Shown here: positions 28,116 to 38,468 of the stretch, piece after piece
Layout: each line of letters starts with the position of its first letter
Position numbering within the stretch: position 1 is the first letter of the stretch
DNA from: Rivularia sp. PCC 7116
Lineage (GTDB): Bacteria > Cyanobacteriota > Cyanobacteriia > Cyanobacteriales > Nostocaceae
Length of the DNA stretch: 64,000 bases
Direction of reading: 5' to 3'
NCBI RefSeq assembly: GCF_000316665.1
Contig: NC_019678.1
Location: 4,340,001-4,404,000, forward strand
Position numbers and translations under genes: made by a program
The notes under the pieces: model-generated
Told to the model about the DNA's origin: nothing
What the model saw: only the letters and a program-made list of their open reading frames with translations
Database searches by the model: none

Positions 28116-28610
28116 ATGAAATTTTGGCAAGTGTTAACTGGCTTTGTTTTAGCTATCGTGGTGCTTTTATACCCTTTGTCGGCAGAGGCTGCAAGTTCTT
28201 CTAGTATTTCCCGTGCGGCTGGAAATGAACTATCTGGTAAAGATTTATCCGGTCAAAGTTTAGTAGGAGAAGAGTACGCTACTTTGAGTTTGGAAGATAC
28301 TAATTTTAGCAATGCTGATATGCGCGGCGCTGTTTTTAACGGTTCATTATTAGAAAACTCAAATTTGCACGGTGTTGATTTCACCGATGGCATAGCTTAT
28401 TTATCAAACTTTAAGGATTCCGATTTAAGTGATGCAATTTTTACTAATGCAATGATGTTACGTACTATTTTTCGTAATGTTGATGTCACGGGTGCCGATT
28501 TTAGCGGTGCAATTTTAGACCGTGTTGAAGTGAAAAAACTTTGCGAAACCGCAAGTGGAGTTAATTCCAAAACTGGCGTATCAACTCGCGCTTCTTTGGA
28601 ATGTAAGTAA
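28116..28610 (+). CDS. Secreted (lumenal or periplasmic) pentapeptide-repeat protein
   Basis: A 164-aa protein: signal peptide residues 1-26 ending AEA, then pentapeptide repeats (LSGKDLSGQSLVGEEYATLSL... ANFSNADMRGAVF-like steps) through residue 140, and a C-terminal cap with two cysteines (KLCETASG...SLECK) able to form a disulfide. This is the architecture of cyanobacterial homologues of plant thylakoid-lumen pentapeptide proteins (TL15/TL20.3 class). Function unknown; a structural or regulatory role in the lumen is inferred. ATG at 28116 has only a weak GAGA site. Confidence 0.8.
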   Translation: MKFWQVLTGFVLAIVVLLYPLSAEAASSSSISRAAGNELSGKDLSGQSLVGEEYATLSLEDTNFSNADMRGAVFNGSLLENSNLHGVDFTDGIAYLSNFKDSDLSDAIFTNAMMLRTIFRNVDVTGADFSGAILDRVEVKKLCETASGVNSKTGVSTRASLECK

Positions 28611-28617
28611 GTATTTG

Positions 28618-28778
28618 GTAATGGGTAATTGGTAATGGGGCATGGGGAAAAAGTTAGGAGTTAGAAGTTAGGAGTTATTAAAACTTTAACCTTTAACCTT
28701 TATTTCTCAAATTACCAATGCCCAATACCCAATGCCCAATACCCAATGCCCAATGCCCTATTCTCTATTCCCAATTAC
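28618..28778. repeat. Short tandem heptamers between convergent genes
   Basis: GGTAATG, AGTTAGA and CAATGCC type units occupy the whole gap between the convergent pentapeptide and PBP2 genes. Confidence 0.8.
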
Positions 28779-28780
28779 AA

Positions 28781-30610
28781 TTACTGAGCCTTCTTCTCTT
28801 CAGCTTTTTTATACTTACCGGGATATTTACGGCTGAAGTAATCTTCCATAACTTGTTTTACCATTGGTGCGGCGACTGCACCTCCACCACCTCCGGAGTG
28901 TTCTGCGAATGCTAATATGACAACTTCAGGTTTGTCTACAGGTGCGTATGCGCCGAACCAAGCATGATTTGCTTTGACGCGGTTGGGTTTCCAGGCTTCG
29001 GCTGTTCCGGTTTTTCCTGCGACTGGAGGAAGTGTTGGCGAGTTCATTAACTTAGCCGTACCATCTGTAATTACTTCTCGCAATCCTCTTTGAATCATTT
29101 TTGTGGTTGAAGGCTTCATCCCAATGTTTTCCCGCCACTTCTTTTTCTCTTCGTTGTCTTTAAGAACGTGGGGTTTGACTAAGTAACCGTTGTTTGCTGG
29201 AATGGCGAACATTCTTGCTACTTGTAAAGGTGTAGCTAGTAATGCTCCTTGCCCGATGGACATATTCACTGAATCCCCTACTGTCCAATCGCGTTTCCAC
29301 AATTTTCGTTGATAAGCGTTATCTGGTACAAATCCTCTTGATTCGCTGAATGAAAATTCCGAACCTGTTTGCGAACCGAATCCAAATTTTTTGGTCCATT
29401 TGATTAATTGCTCGCCGCCGATTCTGGCACCTACTTGATAAAAGAATGTGTCGCTACTCCAAGCTAAAGCTCCTGAAAAATTTAAGGGACCAAATCCAGC
29501 ATGGTTCCATTCGTTAAAACGGTGTCCGCCAAAAATTCTATAACCGTAGGTTTGCAGTACCGTATTTGGAGAAAATTTACCCGATTCTAAACCTGCTGCT
29601 ATAGTCACTACTTTAAAAGTACTTGCAGGAGGATAAGCTCTAAAGGCACGATTTAGCATGGGATGCTGTTTTCCTAAGAGTATCGCTTCTAACTCTTTGG
29701 GTTTAGGATTTTGTTTGGAAAATACGTTGGGGTCAAATGCTGGATAAGACACCATTGCTAATATGCCGCCGTTGTTGGGATCGAGAGCGACAATTGTACC
29801 GGTACGTCCCTGCAAAGCTTTATAGGCGGCTTTTTGCAAATCTAGGTCTATAGTCAATGAGATATCTTGTCCGGGTTTTGCTTGTTTTACTCCCAATACT
29901 TTGAGGGGACGACCTTTACCGTCAACTTCTACCTGTTGACCGCCCCATTCTCCTCGTAAAGTAGTTTCAAATGCTCTTTCTACACCCATCTGTCCGATTA
30001 CGTCTCCGAGACGGTAGCCGTCTTTCTTTTTCTTTGCCAACTGCTCTGCGGTCAGTTCGCGAGTGTAGCCGAGTACGTGAGCTAGTTGTGCGCCGTGAGG
30101 ATAGTAACGAACAGCTTCTCTATTAATTTCTACACCTGGTAAATCGCTTTCGTATTCTTGTAAAGCTGTAATTTGCTGAATATTGATATCGCGAGCAATT
30201 CTTACTAATGAAGAAGAATTGGGGCCAGCTTCTTCTAATTGTTTTTTAATTTCTTGTTGGGGAATACCGAGAATTTCAGATAAACGCGAACCCACTGTTT
30301 CCCATGACTCTTTCTCGTGTGCCATAGGCCACAAATACACGGAGTGAGGATAGCGAGTGGTGGCTAAAAGTTTACCGTTTCTATCAAAAACATTACCTCG
30401 TTCGGGCTGACGCAAAATCAAACGAACGCGGTTATCTTCGGCTCGCTTACTAAAGTTTTCTCCTTTAACTACTTGTAAATATGCCAATCGACTTAATATT
30501 CCCGTAGTTAGGAATAAGGTAAATAATATTAAAAATATAGATTGAGGACCTTTTCCTACGGTACGCGCATCTTTTTTATTGCCGATTGATGGTAATTGTA
30601 ATAAGCTCAT
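28781..30610 (-). CDS. mrdA: Penicillin-binding protein 2 (elongation-specific transpeptidase)
   Basis: A 609-aa class B PBP with one N-terminal membrane helix (about residues 24-46), the PBP dimerisation segment (RGNVFDRNGKLLATT, residues about 75-90), and the transpeptidase domain: active-site Ser in PASTFK (about residue 331), SSDTFF, and KTGTAEAW (about residue 531). It cross-links lateral-wall peptidoglycan together with RodA. The C-terminal glycine run HSGGGGGAVAAP is normal for cyanobacterial PBP2. It is divergent from potA, separated by about 450 bp. Confidence 0.95.
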   Translation of the reverse strand: MSLLQLPSIGNKKDARTVGKGPQSIFLILFTLFLTTGILSRLAYLQVVKGENFSKRAEDNRVRLILRQPERGNVFDRNGKLLATTRYPHSVYLWPMAHEKESWETVGSRLSEILGIPQQEIKKQLEEAGPNSSSLVRIARDINIQQITALQEYESDLPGVEINREAVRYYPHGAQLAHVLGYTRELTAEQLAKKKKDGYRLGDVIGQMGVERAFETTLRGEWGGQQVEVDGKGRPLKVLGVKQAKPGQDISLTIDLDLQKAAYKALQGRTGTIVALDPNNGGILAMVSYPAFDPNVFSKQNPKPKELEAILLGKQHPMLNRAFRAYPPASTFKVVTIAAGLESGKFSPNTVLQTYGYRIFGGHRFNEWNHAGFGPLNFSGALAWSSDTFFYQVGARIGGEQLIKWTKKFGFGSQTGSEFSFSESRGFVPDNAYQRKLWKRDWTVGDSVNMSIGQGALLATPLQVARMFAIPANNGYLVKPHVLKDNEEKKKWRENIGMKPSTTKMIQRGLREVITDGTAKLMNSPTLPPVAGKTGTAEAWKPNRVKANHAWFGAYAPVDKPEVVILAFAEHSGGGGGAVAAPMVKQVMEDYFSRKYPGKYKKAEEKKAQ

Positions 30611-30990
30611 AAAACTAAAAATATAGAGAAAATAGCATTATCTGTATACGATTGTGTCCCCGTAAAAACCGGGGGAGAACTATTAAATAGTTGAAATATT
30701 TTATGATGTTTTAGTGTATTTTTAGCTACTTTATGCTAAACAGTAAATGACCATATATATTTTAGATTTTAGATTTAAAATCTGAGTTTTTGTTTCTGTT
30801 ATAAAAAATTCGGATAACCGTCATCCTATTTTACAGAAGTTCTAAAATTCTCCTATTTGCGGCTTAATCTACGATTAATCCACAATGCGAAAGCGATGAG
30901 TCACCCGATTGCAGTCAATCGCCAACTATACTTCATCAACAACGCTCAATCGCAAATTGTTTTTGATGTATACAATAAACCATGATTGCC

Positions 30991-30996
30991 TATAAT
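30991..30996 (+). promoter_or_regulatory. Candidate -10 element upstream of potA
   Basis: A perfect TATAAT, 67 bp before the preferred potA start. No good -35 box lies at standard spacing (TTGATG is 22 bp away). The rest of the 30611-31062 gap holds a CCCCG...CGGGG hairpin at 30657-30674 and no gene. Confidence 0.4.
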
Positions 30997-31062
30997 GGTT
31001 AGCTTAATAGACTACATATATTGGCGCAAACACGTACCTACCACCCAAATTTAACCAGAATT

Positions 31063-32196
31063 ATGTCTCAAACGATAACGCAGCAGCAAGAGGATATGAC
31101 GACTTTTGAGTCGCTTGATGTTGAACTGTCTGGAGTATTTAAGTTCTTTAATAAAGAACCAGTATTGCACGGCATAGATTTAGATGTGAGACAAGGAGAA
31201 TTTTTTAGTATTCTCGGTCCTTCCGGTTGTGGAAAGACAACTGTGTTACGTTTAATTGCTGGCTTTGAGAAAGCGGATGCAGGATCGGTCTTTATTCAAG
31301 GTCGTCCAATGGTTAAAGTCCCTCCTCATCGCAGACCTGTCAATACTGTTTTTCAAAGTTACGCTTTGTTTGACCATCTCAATGTATGGGATAACATTGC
31401 CTTTGGTTTGAGATTAAAAAGACTACGTAAAGCTGAAATTAACAATCGAGTCAAAGAAGCTTTAGAACTCGTGAAAATGGAAAGTTTGCGATCGCGATTT
31501 CCTTCGGGGCTTTCTGGGGGTCAGCAGCAACGAGTAGCATTAGCTCGGGCTTTAGTTAATCGTCCGGCAGTTATATTATTAGACGAACCACTAGGCGCGT
31601 TAGATTTAAAGCTACGTAAGGAGATGCAGGTTGAGTTATTAAACTTACACCAAAATTTAGGTTTAACTTTTATTATGGTAACTCACGATCAGGAGGAAGC
31701 GCTGTCATTATCACAACGTATTGCGGTGATGAATCAAGGTAGCATCGAGCAGATTGGCACTCCTAATGATATCTACGAGAAACCATCGTCGCCATTTGTA
31801 GCGAATTTTATTGGCGATACCAATTTATTATCAGGGAAAATTGCTGATGTTGACGCAGCCAATATTCGGGTGATTACCGAAGCCGGATTAGAGGTTATTG
31901 TTAAACGCGATTCACATACGCCTACCGGGGTATCCCAGAATGTAGTATTGAGCGTGCGTCCAGAAAAAATACAGCTTTCGCTATACAAGCCCAGCGTACA
32001 GAATAACTGTTTTGAAGGACGCTTAATTAATATTATGTATTTAGGAACTCACGTTAATTATTTAATTGAGTTGACCCCTCTTTTACGCATTATCGTTATG
32101 CAACCTAGTACAGTTGGTTTGTTACCAGATCCGGAAACACCCATTTATGCTTGGTGGGCAGAAGATGATTGTTTGGCTTTACTTAATAATCAATAA
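31063..32196 (+). CDS. potA: Polyamine-type ABC transporter ATP-binding protein
   Basis: Walker [10 protein letters not shown]-loop [12 protein letters not shown], signature LSGGQQQR, Walker B VILLDEP, H-loop VTHD, then a C-terminal TOBE-like domain ([10 protein letters not shown]). This is the PotA/CysA/MalK subgroup. The neighbours potD and potB on the same strand make spermidine/putrescine import the best assignment. The start is uncertain: TTG 31021, ATG 31063 and ATG 31096 are in frame; 31063 (MSQTITQ) fits cyanobacterial homologues best, while only 31096 has an AGAGG nearby. Confidence 0.9.
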   Translation: MSQTITQQQEDMTTFESLDVELSGVFKFFNKEPVLHGIDLDVRQGEFFSILGPSGCGKTTVLRLIAGFEKADAGSVFIQGRPMVKVPPHRRPVNTVFQSYALFDHLNVWDNIAFGLRLKRLRKAEINNRVKEALELVKMESLRSRFPSGLSGGQQQRVALARALVNRPAVILLDEPLGALDLKLRKEMQVELLNLHQNLGLTFIMVTHDQEEALSLSQRIAVMNQGSIEQIGTPNDIYEKPSSPFVANFIGDTNLLSGKIADVDAANIRVITEAGLEVIVKRDSHTPTGVSQNVVLSVRPEKIQLSLYKPSVQNNCFEGRLINIMYLGTHVNYLIELTPLLRIIVMQPSTVGLLPDPETPIYAWWAEDDCLALLNNQ

Positions 32197-32330
32197 TTCA
32201 ATTTACGAAGAGATAAATTTATCTATCTAACATCAGTTTTAACTGGTAAATGATGATTTTTTCGTAAATTATCGCGAATAAATTACCGATTGCAAATTAA
32301 CAATTAAAAATCAAAGTTTAAAAATTATTG

Positions 32331-33416
32331 ATGGTTAAAAGAAGAAAATTTTGTACGGGGCTAGCTGCACTTTCTGGACTCATCACTGCAAGTTGTGGTT
32401 GGAGATTAGGGGACGTGAGAGCATCTTCTCTAGTAAATAGTGCGCTAGATGAATTGTATCTTTATACATGGACTCAATACACCGATAAAAAATTATTAAA
32501 AACCTTTAGCGCTCAAACTGGTATCAAAGTGCTTGCAGATGTATACGATGCTAATGAAGTAATGCTAGCAAAGTTACAAGCAAGTGGTGGTGGCACATAT
32601 AGCTTAATTTATCCATCTGACTATATGGTCAAAAAGATGGTCAATAAAGGATTGTTGAAAAAAATAGAACGTCAAAAGTTATTCGGCTTAGATAATTTGT
32701 TCTCAAGATTTCAAAATCCCGAATACGACCAAGAAAATACTTATAGCGTACCGATGAGTTGGGGTACCACTGGCTTTATTTATAATTCTGAAAAACTTGA
32801 AACACCACCTCAAGATTGGGATTATCTCTGGCAAAACCAGAAAAAACTTTCTAAACGAATTACTTTGCTAAATGATGCCAGAGAAGTAATTGGTGGTGTT
32901 TTAAAAATGTTGGGCTATTCTTATAATTCGCAGTCGGGAAAGCAGATTCAACAAGCTTATGAAAAACTGCAAGTTTTGAAACCTGATATCGCTGCTTTTA
33001 GTACTGATGCATGGCGCAATCAAATCTTGTCAGGAGATTTAGTTTTAGCAATGTGTTATTCATCAGATGCTTTTCTGATAACTAGAGATAACCCTAAGTT
33101 GAAATATATTACACCTAAAAGCGGCTCTTCGTTATGGACTGATACGATTGCAATTCCTATAACTACTAGTAATATAGATGGTGCTTATGAATGGATCAAT
33201 TTTATGCTGAAGCCAGAAGTTGCAGCACGCATGAGTCAACGTTTGGGTGTTGCGACTCCAAATCAAGCTGGTTTTGAATTATTGCCCGAAAAAATTCAAA
33301 ATAATCCGACTTTATTTCCACCCGAAAATATTTTAGAAAAATGCGAACGCCTTAGTCCTGTCGGAGAGTTTGAAGAAGTTTATGAGCGCTATTGGACTCA
33401 ATTAACGAGTAGTTAA
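32331..33416 (+). CDS. potD: Polyamine-type extracellular solute-binding protein
   Basis: A 361-aa protein with a twin-arginine-like, lipoprotein-like leader: KRRKFCTGLAALSG, then lipobox ITASC (Cys about residue 22). The mature part is a type 2 periplasmic binding protein of the PotD/PotF class (LYLYTWTQYTDKKLL, YDANEVMLAKL, SYGTTGF-like SWGTTGFIYN, WINFMLKPEVAA). The ATG at 32331 is preferred over the TTG three bases upstream. It binds the substrate for the PotA/PotB transporter. Confidence 0.9.
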   Translation: MVKRRKFCTGLAALSGLITASCGWRLGDVRASSLVNSALDELYLYTWTQYTDKKLLKTFSAQTGIKVLADVYDANEVMLAKLQASGGGTYSLIYPSDYMVKKMVNKGLLKKIERQKLFGLDNLFSRFQNPEYDQENTYSVPMSWGTTGFIYNSEKLETPPQDWDYLWQNQKKLSKRITLLNDAREVIGGVLKMLGYSYNSQSGKQIQQAYEKLQVLKPDIAAFSTDAWRNQILSGDLVLAMCYSSDAFLITRDNPKLKYITPKSGSSLWTDTIAIPITTSNIDGAYEWINFMLKPEVAARMSQRLGVATPNQAGFELLPEKIQNNPTLFPPENILEKCERLSPVGEFEEVYERYWTQLTSS

Positions 33417-33560
33417 TGTGAGTTAAGTTTCGCCGAAAGGATTTGTGTACCAACTTTTAGCTTTTTCGTACCATTGAGTCGCTTGCTCGCAGGATTGTTT
33501 TAATTCTGCGGGACTATTTTCATTTAAAACTTAAATTATTAACTTTTTACTTCTTACTTA

Positions 33561-34466
33561 ATGACTACCGAAATTCAAACTTCCCAACCAAACGATTCCC
33601 AGAAAATTCAATCGAGTAGAACCAGACAAAACTGGTTTCAAGCTTTAGTATTATTAGCACCGGCTGCTATTTGGCTATTGTTATTATTAGTATTACCAAC
33701 TCTGATAATTATTCAATTAAGCTTTGTACCCGGAATTAGACCTGGAGATATTGTAAATCCCAGCGGTTTTGAAAATTATTTACGTATATTCGATCCTCTT
33801 TATTTACAGGTAATTAAACGTTCTTTGCTTTTAGCTTTAGCTACTACAGTAATTTGTTTAGCAGTAGGCTTCCCCGTGGCATTTTGGATTGCGCGCATGG
33901 TATCGAAACGGTGGCGAAATTTACTACTCCTAGCTTTTATTTTACCTTTATGGACTTCCTCGCTACTTCGCTCTTATGCTTGGATTACAATTTTGCGTCC
34001 TACAGGTTTACTCAATACCGCATTAGCTTATTTCAATTTACCAACTTTAAATTTACTCAATAGTACTGAAGGTGTATTAATTGGTATGAGCTATAGTTTA
34101 CTACCTTATATGGTGTTGATTTTATATGCTTCTTTAGAAAAACTAGACAAGCGCTTGCTCGAAGCCGCATCTGATTTAGGAGCAAATTCTATCCAGGTAT
34201 TTATGAAAGTAACCGTACCTCAGATTCTCCCCGGTATTACAGCTGCTTCGATGTTAGTATTCATCACTGGTTTGGGAGATTATGTTAACCCCGAATTATT
34301 AGGTGGTGCTTCAAGCATGACAGCAGCAAGATTAATTTACAATCAGTTCCTTGGTGCTGCTCAGAATTGGGGTTTTGGTTCTGCTTTAAGTACGGTTTTA
34401 ATTTTGCTGGTAAGTTTAGCGATCGCGTTTTTAATCAAGTTTGGTGAAGCTAAACCTCAAAGGTAA
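33561..34466 (+). CDS. potB: Polyamine-type ABC transporter permease
   Basis: A 301-aa integral membrane protein with six predicted helices and the permease EAA-type loop LLEAASDLGANSIQVFMKVTVPQILPG. It fits PotB. It lies 144 bp after potD on the same strand and is followed by a terminator. No second permease (potC) follows within the window, so the transporter is either a homodimer or uses a PotC encoded elsewhere. Confidence 0.9.
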   Translation: MTTEIQTSQPNDSQKIQSSRTRQNWFQALVLLAPAAIWLLLLLVLPTLIIIQLSFVPGIRPGDIVNPSGFENYLRIFDPLYLQVIKRSLLLALATTVICLAVGFPVAFWIARMVSKRWRNLLLLAFILPLWTSSLLRSYAWITILRPTGLLNTALAYFNLPTLNLLNSTEGVLIGMSYSLLPYMVLILYASLEKLDKRLLEAASDLGANSIQVFMKVTVPQILPGITAASMLVFITGLGDYVNPELLGGASSMTAARLIYNQFLGAAQNWGFGSALSTVLILLVSLAIAFLIKFGEAKPQR

Positions 34467-34506
34467 GTAAGTCGGCACAAATAAATCTAACTATGCAAGA
34501 GAATCT

Positions 34507-34535
34507 AAAATCCACAAAAAGTGTGGGATTTTTTG
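34507..34535 (+). terminator. Rho-independent terminator after potB
   Basis: The stem AAATCC-ACA pairs with TGTGGGATTT around AAAAG and runs into TTTTTT. It closes the potA-potD-potB group. Confidence 0.75.
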
Positions 34536-35146
34536 TTGCGAAATATTTTTTTAGCTAATCAAAGAGTTTATTAGCTTTCTGAAAATATAATTTGGATTGA
34601 ATGCTTCAGATTAACCAATTTAAGTGAGTATAAATACTTGGTTGATAATTTTATCAATAAAAACAATTCTTAAAATATTATGGAATATTTTTGTTGTTTG
34701 AGTATTTTTATTAAAATAATTTTTAACATAGAAGACCTAAATATGTATTCTATAAACTTGATATATAGATAAGTTTGTGTGGGTAACTATCGACTTAAAT
34801 TCTAAAGCTAAAAAATGGTTGTAAACTAAGCAAGCCATAAATATAATTTTGTATTTAGAGCAATAAAACTAATTGATAGGATATTGTCCGGTTAATGCTT
34901 GGGATTGCAGAACTGCTGGAGATATGGCAGCATACTCAAGTAATTGTTTCAGGAAAAGACTCCGACGGTATATTAATGATTGATTGCCGATTATAGACGC
35001 TCCACAAACTTAAAAATTGTACGTCTTTAGTTAGAGTGCAAAAAGAAAATAATAAGCTATTTCTGAAGAAGTAAGAGGTGATAAAGTTTATTTTCAACCT
35101 TTAGTTTCAGTAGTTTTCACGTACAAAGAATAGTATCCGTTTTACC
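34536..35146. other. Intergenic region before sucrose synthase
   Basis: AT-rich, with no credible gene over 40 codons. A 33-codon frame starting at 34895 (MLGIAELLEIWQHTQ) is open but has no ribosome site and was not called. The sucrose synthase promoter is expected here; no clear boxes were found. Confidence 0.4.
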
Positions 35147-37567
35147 ATGTCAGAACTAATTCAAACAATCTTAGATAGTGAAGAAAAGAGTGATTTTCGG
35201 TCTTTTTTAAGCGATTTACGGCAACAGGAAAATAGTTATTTATTGCGTAACGACATACTTAATTCTTATCGAGAATATTGTTCAAAATATAAAAAGAGCG
35301 AAGAATTTTACACAACTTCAAATTTAAGCAAACTGATTTACTATACTCAAGAAATTATTCGAGAAGAATCTAGCTTTTGTTTTATTATTCGTCCTAAAAT
35401 TGCTTGTCAAGAAGTCTTCCGGTTGACGGACGAGTTGAATATTGAGAATTTAACGACAAAAGAACTTTTAAACGTGCGCGACCGTTTTGTCAATAAATTT
35501 AATCCTCAAGAAGGTGATTTACTAGAATTAGATTTTGCTCCTTTTTACGATTATTCTCCTCAAATTCGCGACCCCAAAAATATCGGAAAAGGAGTCGAAT
35601 ATCTTAACCGCTACCTTTCTAGCAAACTATTTGCAGATTCCAAGCAATGGTTAGAAAGTTTATTTAATTTTCTACAGTTGCATCAATATAATGGCGTTCA
35701 ACTGTTAATAAATAGTAGTCTAAAATCCCAACAGCATCTTTCTCAACAACTTAAAAAGGCTATAGATTTTGTCGGCAATCGTCCTAAAGAAGAATCTTAC
35801 GAGAATTTTCGCTTTCAATTGCAAACAATGGGGTTTGAACCAGGATGGGGTAATACCGCTGCTCGGGTTTTAGAGACTTTAAATATTCTTGACGAGTTGA
35901 TGGATTCTCCAGATCCCAAAATTTTGGAAGCCTTTATTTCGCGGGTTCCCATGATTTTTAAAATCGTCTTGGTATCTTCTCACGGTTGGTTTGCTCAAGA
36001 GGGAGTTTTAGGTCGTCCGGATACCGGTGGGCAAGTAGTTTATGTTCTCGATCAAGCCAAAAGTCTGGAAATACAACTCCAGGAAGATGCACAACTTGCT
36101 GGTTTAGAAACATTAAACGTTCAGCCAAAAGTAATTATTCTGACTCGTTTAATTCCTAACAGCGATGGTACTCTTTGCAATCAACGTTTAGAAAAGGTTC
36201 ACGGTACTCAAAATGCCTGGATTTTAAGGGTTCCTTTCCGGGAATACAATCCTAACATGACTCAAAACTGGATTTCCCGGTTTGAGATTTGGCCTTACTT
36301 AGAAACTTTTGCTATTGATGCGGAAAAAGAACTATTGGCAGAGTTTCAAGGTAGACCAGATTTAATTGTTGGTAACTATACTGATGGCAATTTAGTTGCA
36401 TTTCTGTTATCGCGTCGCCTAAAAGTCACTCAATGCAACGTAGCCCATGCTTTAGAAAAATCGAAATATCTATTTAGTAACTTATATTGGCAGGACTTAG
36501 AAGATAAGTATCATTTCTCTTTACAATTCACTGCCGACTTAATTGCGATGAATGCAGCTAACTTTGTGATTAGCTCCACTTATCAAGAAATTGTCGGAAC
36601 ACCCGATAGTGTAGGACAGTATGAATCCTATCAATGCTTTACGATGCCGGATTTGTATCATGTGGCAAATGGGATTGAACTATTTAGCCCCAAATTTAAT
36701 GTAGTACCCCCAGGAGTAAACGAAAATTGCTTCTTTCCTTATTCGCGAAAAGAAGAACGGATTGAAAGCGATCGCCAAAGATTAGAAGAAATGGTCTTTA
36801 CCTTAGAAGATCCAACTCAGGTATTTGGTAAACTTGATGACCCCAACAAACGTCCTTTATTCTCAATGGCTCGTTTGGATAGAATTAAGAACCTTACAGG
36901 TTTAGCAGAATGTTTTGGTCAAAGCCAGGAATTACAAGAGGGCTGTAATTTAATTTTAGTCGCGGGTAAATTACGCGTTGAAGAATCGGGAGATAACGAA
37001 GAAAGAGACGAAATCATCAAGCTTTACGATGCGATAGAAAAATACAATCTCCACGGAAAAATTCGCTGGTTGGGCGTGCGCTTATCCAAAGCCGATTCTG
37101 GTGAAGTTTACCGAGTAATAGCCGATCGTAAAGGAATATTTGTTCAACCCGCATTGTTTGAAGCTTTCGGTTTAACAATTTTAGAATCTATGATTTCAGG
37201 GCTACCAACTTTTGGAACTCAATTTGGCGGACCTTTAGAGATTATTCAGGATACAGTAAATGGATTTTATATAAATCCGACAAATTTAGAAAATACAGCC
37301 AGCAAAATATTGGATTTTATTGCTAAATGCCAACAAAATCCTAACTATTGGAATGAAATTTCTCAAGCTGGTATAGATAGAGTTTATAGTACTTATACTT
37401 GGAAAATTCACGTTAACAAACTACTAACTTTAGCGCGAATTTATGGCTTTTGGAACTTTACTTCCAAAGAAAAAAGGGAAGACCTATTACGCTATCTAGA
37501 ATCATTATTCTACTTAATGTATAAACCAAGAGCGCAACAACAACTCGAACAGCATCAATATCGCTAA
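35147..37567 (+). CDS. susA: Sucrose synthase
   Basis: An 806-aa protein of normal length for SUS. The N-terminal regulatory part (about 1-260) is followed by the GT-B catalytic core: GWFAQEGVLGRPDTGGQVVYVLDQA (fructose/UDP site), HALEKSKYLF, and the C-terminal EAFGLTILESMISGLPTFGT nucleotide-sugar E-X7-E motif. The enzyme reversibly makes UDP/ADP-glucose and fructose from sucrose; in heterocystous cyanobacteria it links sucrose to glycogen and polysaccharide synthesis. A GH100 invertase is encoded 21 kb away. It converges on the peptidoglycan-binding gene with a 9-bp gap. Confidence 0.96.
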   Translation: MSELIQTILDSEEKSDFRSFLSDLRQQENSYLLRNDILNSYREYCSKYKKSEEFYTTSNLSKLIYYTQEIIREESSFCFIIRPKIACQEVFRLTDELNIENLTTKELLNVRDRFVNKFNPQEGDLLELDFAPFYDYSPQIRDPKNIGKGVEYLNRYLSSKLFADSKQWLESLFNFLQLHQYNGVQLLINSSLKSQQHLSQQLKKAIDFVGNRPKEESYENFRFQLQTMGFEPGWGNTAARVLETLNILDELMDSPDPKILEAFISRVPMIFKIVLVSSHGWFAQEGVLGRPDTGGQVVYVLDQAKSLEIQLQEDAQLAGLETLNVQPKVIILTRLIPNSDGTLCNQRLEKVHGTQNAWILRVPFREYNPNMTQNWISRFEIWPYLETFAIDAEKELLAEFQGRPDLIVGNYTDGNLVAFLLSRRLKVTQCNVAHALEKSKYLFSNLYWQDLEDKYHFSLQFTADLIAMNAANFVISSTYQEIVGTPDSVGQYESYQCFTMPDLYHVANGIELFSPKFNVVPPGVNENCFFPYSRKEERIESDRQRLEEMVFTLEDPTQVFGKLDDPNKRPLFSMARLDRIKNLTGLAECFGQSQELQEGCNLILVAGKLRVEESGDNEERDEIIKLYDAIEKYNLHGKIRWLGVRLSKADSGEVYRVIADRKGIFVQPALFEAFGLTILESMISGLPTFGTQFGGPLEIIQDTVNGFYINPTNLENTASKILDFIAKCQQNPNYWNEISQAGIDRVYSTYTWKIHVNKLLTLARIYGFWNFTSKEKREDLLRYLESLFYLMYKPRAQQQLEQHQYR

Positions 37568-37576
37568 ATATATAGT

Positions 37577-38326
37577 TTAAATACTCAAAGTAGACTCGGC
37601 TAAATTCCCTCGAAAGCTTCTTTGCCAAGGCAAAAGCGGCTCGTTGCCAAACATGGGAATTTCCATCGGGTCTCTTTTTGAATAGATTGTTGCGTATCTT
37701 GTTAGTTCTCGCCAAGTCCGAGATCCAACTATTCCATCTGCTGCCAATCTTCGATTTGACTGAAAAGCTTTTACTGCCGCTTCTGTTATTACATCAAAAT
37801 CCCCGGTTACACGCACGCGGTAGCGGTTATACATTAACAGTGTTTGTAATACTCGAACGGCATTACCAGTATTGCCATAACGCAATACTGGTAGCTGACG
37901 ACCTCGATAATACTGTGCTAGTAAACGCTGCTCTGCATCATATAAAGGCGTTTGTGGCATATCCCATTCTTTTTTAGGGATAAGCCCAAAGCTTGTCTTT
38001 AAAACAGGCGGAACATTTGTAGAACAATTTGTTAATGAAGGAGAGTAAGTTATTTTTCTGGGATACCTTCGCTTGTTTATTGATTTGTAAGAACCATTAC
38101 GGAAAATTTTATTCGACAAAATAATAAGTATTTTTTGATACTTATTATTAGAGGATGACAAGTTGGATTTACTGTCTATACGAACGACCAAAGCAGACAA
38201 ATGTTGATTAGAAATTGAATCTTGCTGAACTGTCTTCGATTGGAAGCTAGCTTGAGCCGAAAATGTAGGCAGAAACGGTTGCCCCTGCGTTATAAAGCTT
38301 GCCACCAGCAAACCCAGTACGGTCAT
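37577..38326 (-). CDS. Exported peptidoglycan-binding domain protein 1
   Basis: A 249-aa protein: a hydrophobic N-terminal segment (MTVLGLLVASFITQ), a low-complexity Ser/Asn/Lys middle, and a C-terminal PG_binding_1 domain (residues about 158-225: LRYGNTGNAVRVLQTLL...GDFDVITEAAVKAFQ...DGIVGSRTWREL). It probably binds the cell wall and lacks a catalytic domain. A strong GGAGG lies 9 nt before ATG 38326. A paralogue follows at 38469. The two domains share most of the conserved residues. Confidence 0.85.
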   Translation of the reverse strand: MTVLGLLVASFITQGQPFLPTFSAQASFQSKTVQQDSISNQHLSALVVRIDSKSNLSSSNNKYQKILIILSNKIFRNGSYKSINKRRYPRKITYSPSLTNCSTNVPPVLKTSFGLIPKKEWDMPQTPLYDAEQRLLAQYYRGRQLPVLRYGNTGNAVRVLQTLLMYNRYRVRVTGDFDVITEAAVKAFQSNRRLAADGIVGSRTWRELTRYATIYSKRDPMEIPMFGNEPLLPWQRSFRGNLAESTLSI

Positions 38327-38468
38327 CTACTTGACCTCCTAATACCTACACTACTTATGACAGCATCATAAGTTTACATCCGGAAAAACTCTGAGGTCAA
38401 ATGTATTTTAATATACTTAAGTATATACTTGTTTTAGGGTATGATTCAAAGTGTTTTCTTCTACATTG

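Noticed and set aside
34895-34996. 33-aa frame MLGIAELLEIWQHTQ...
   Set aside because: No ribosome site and no support from neighbours; too short to call.
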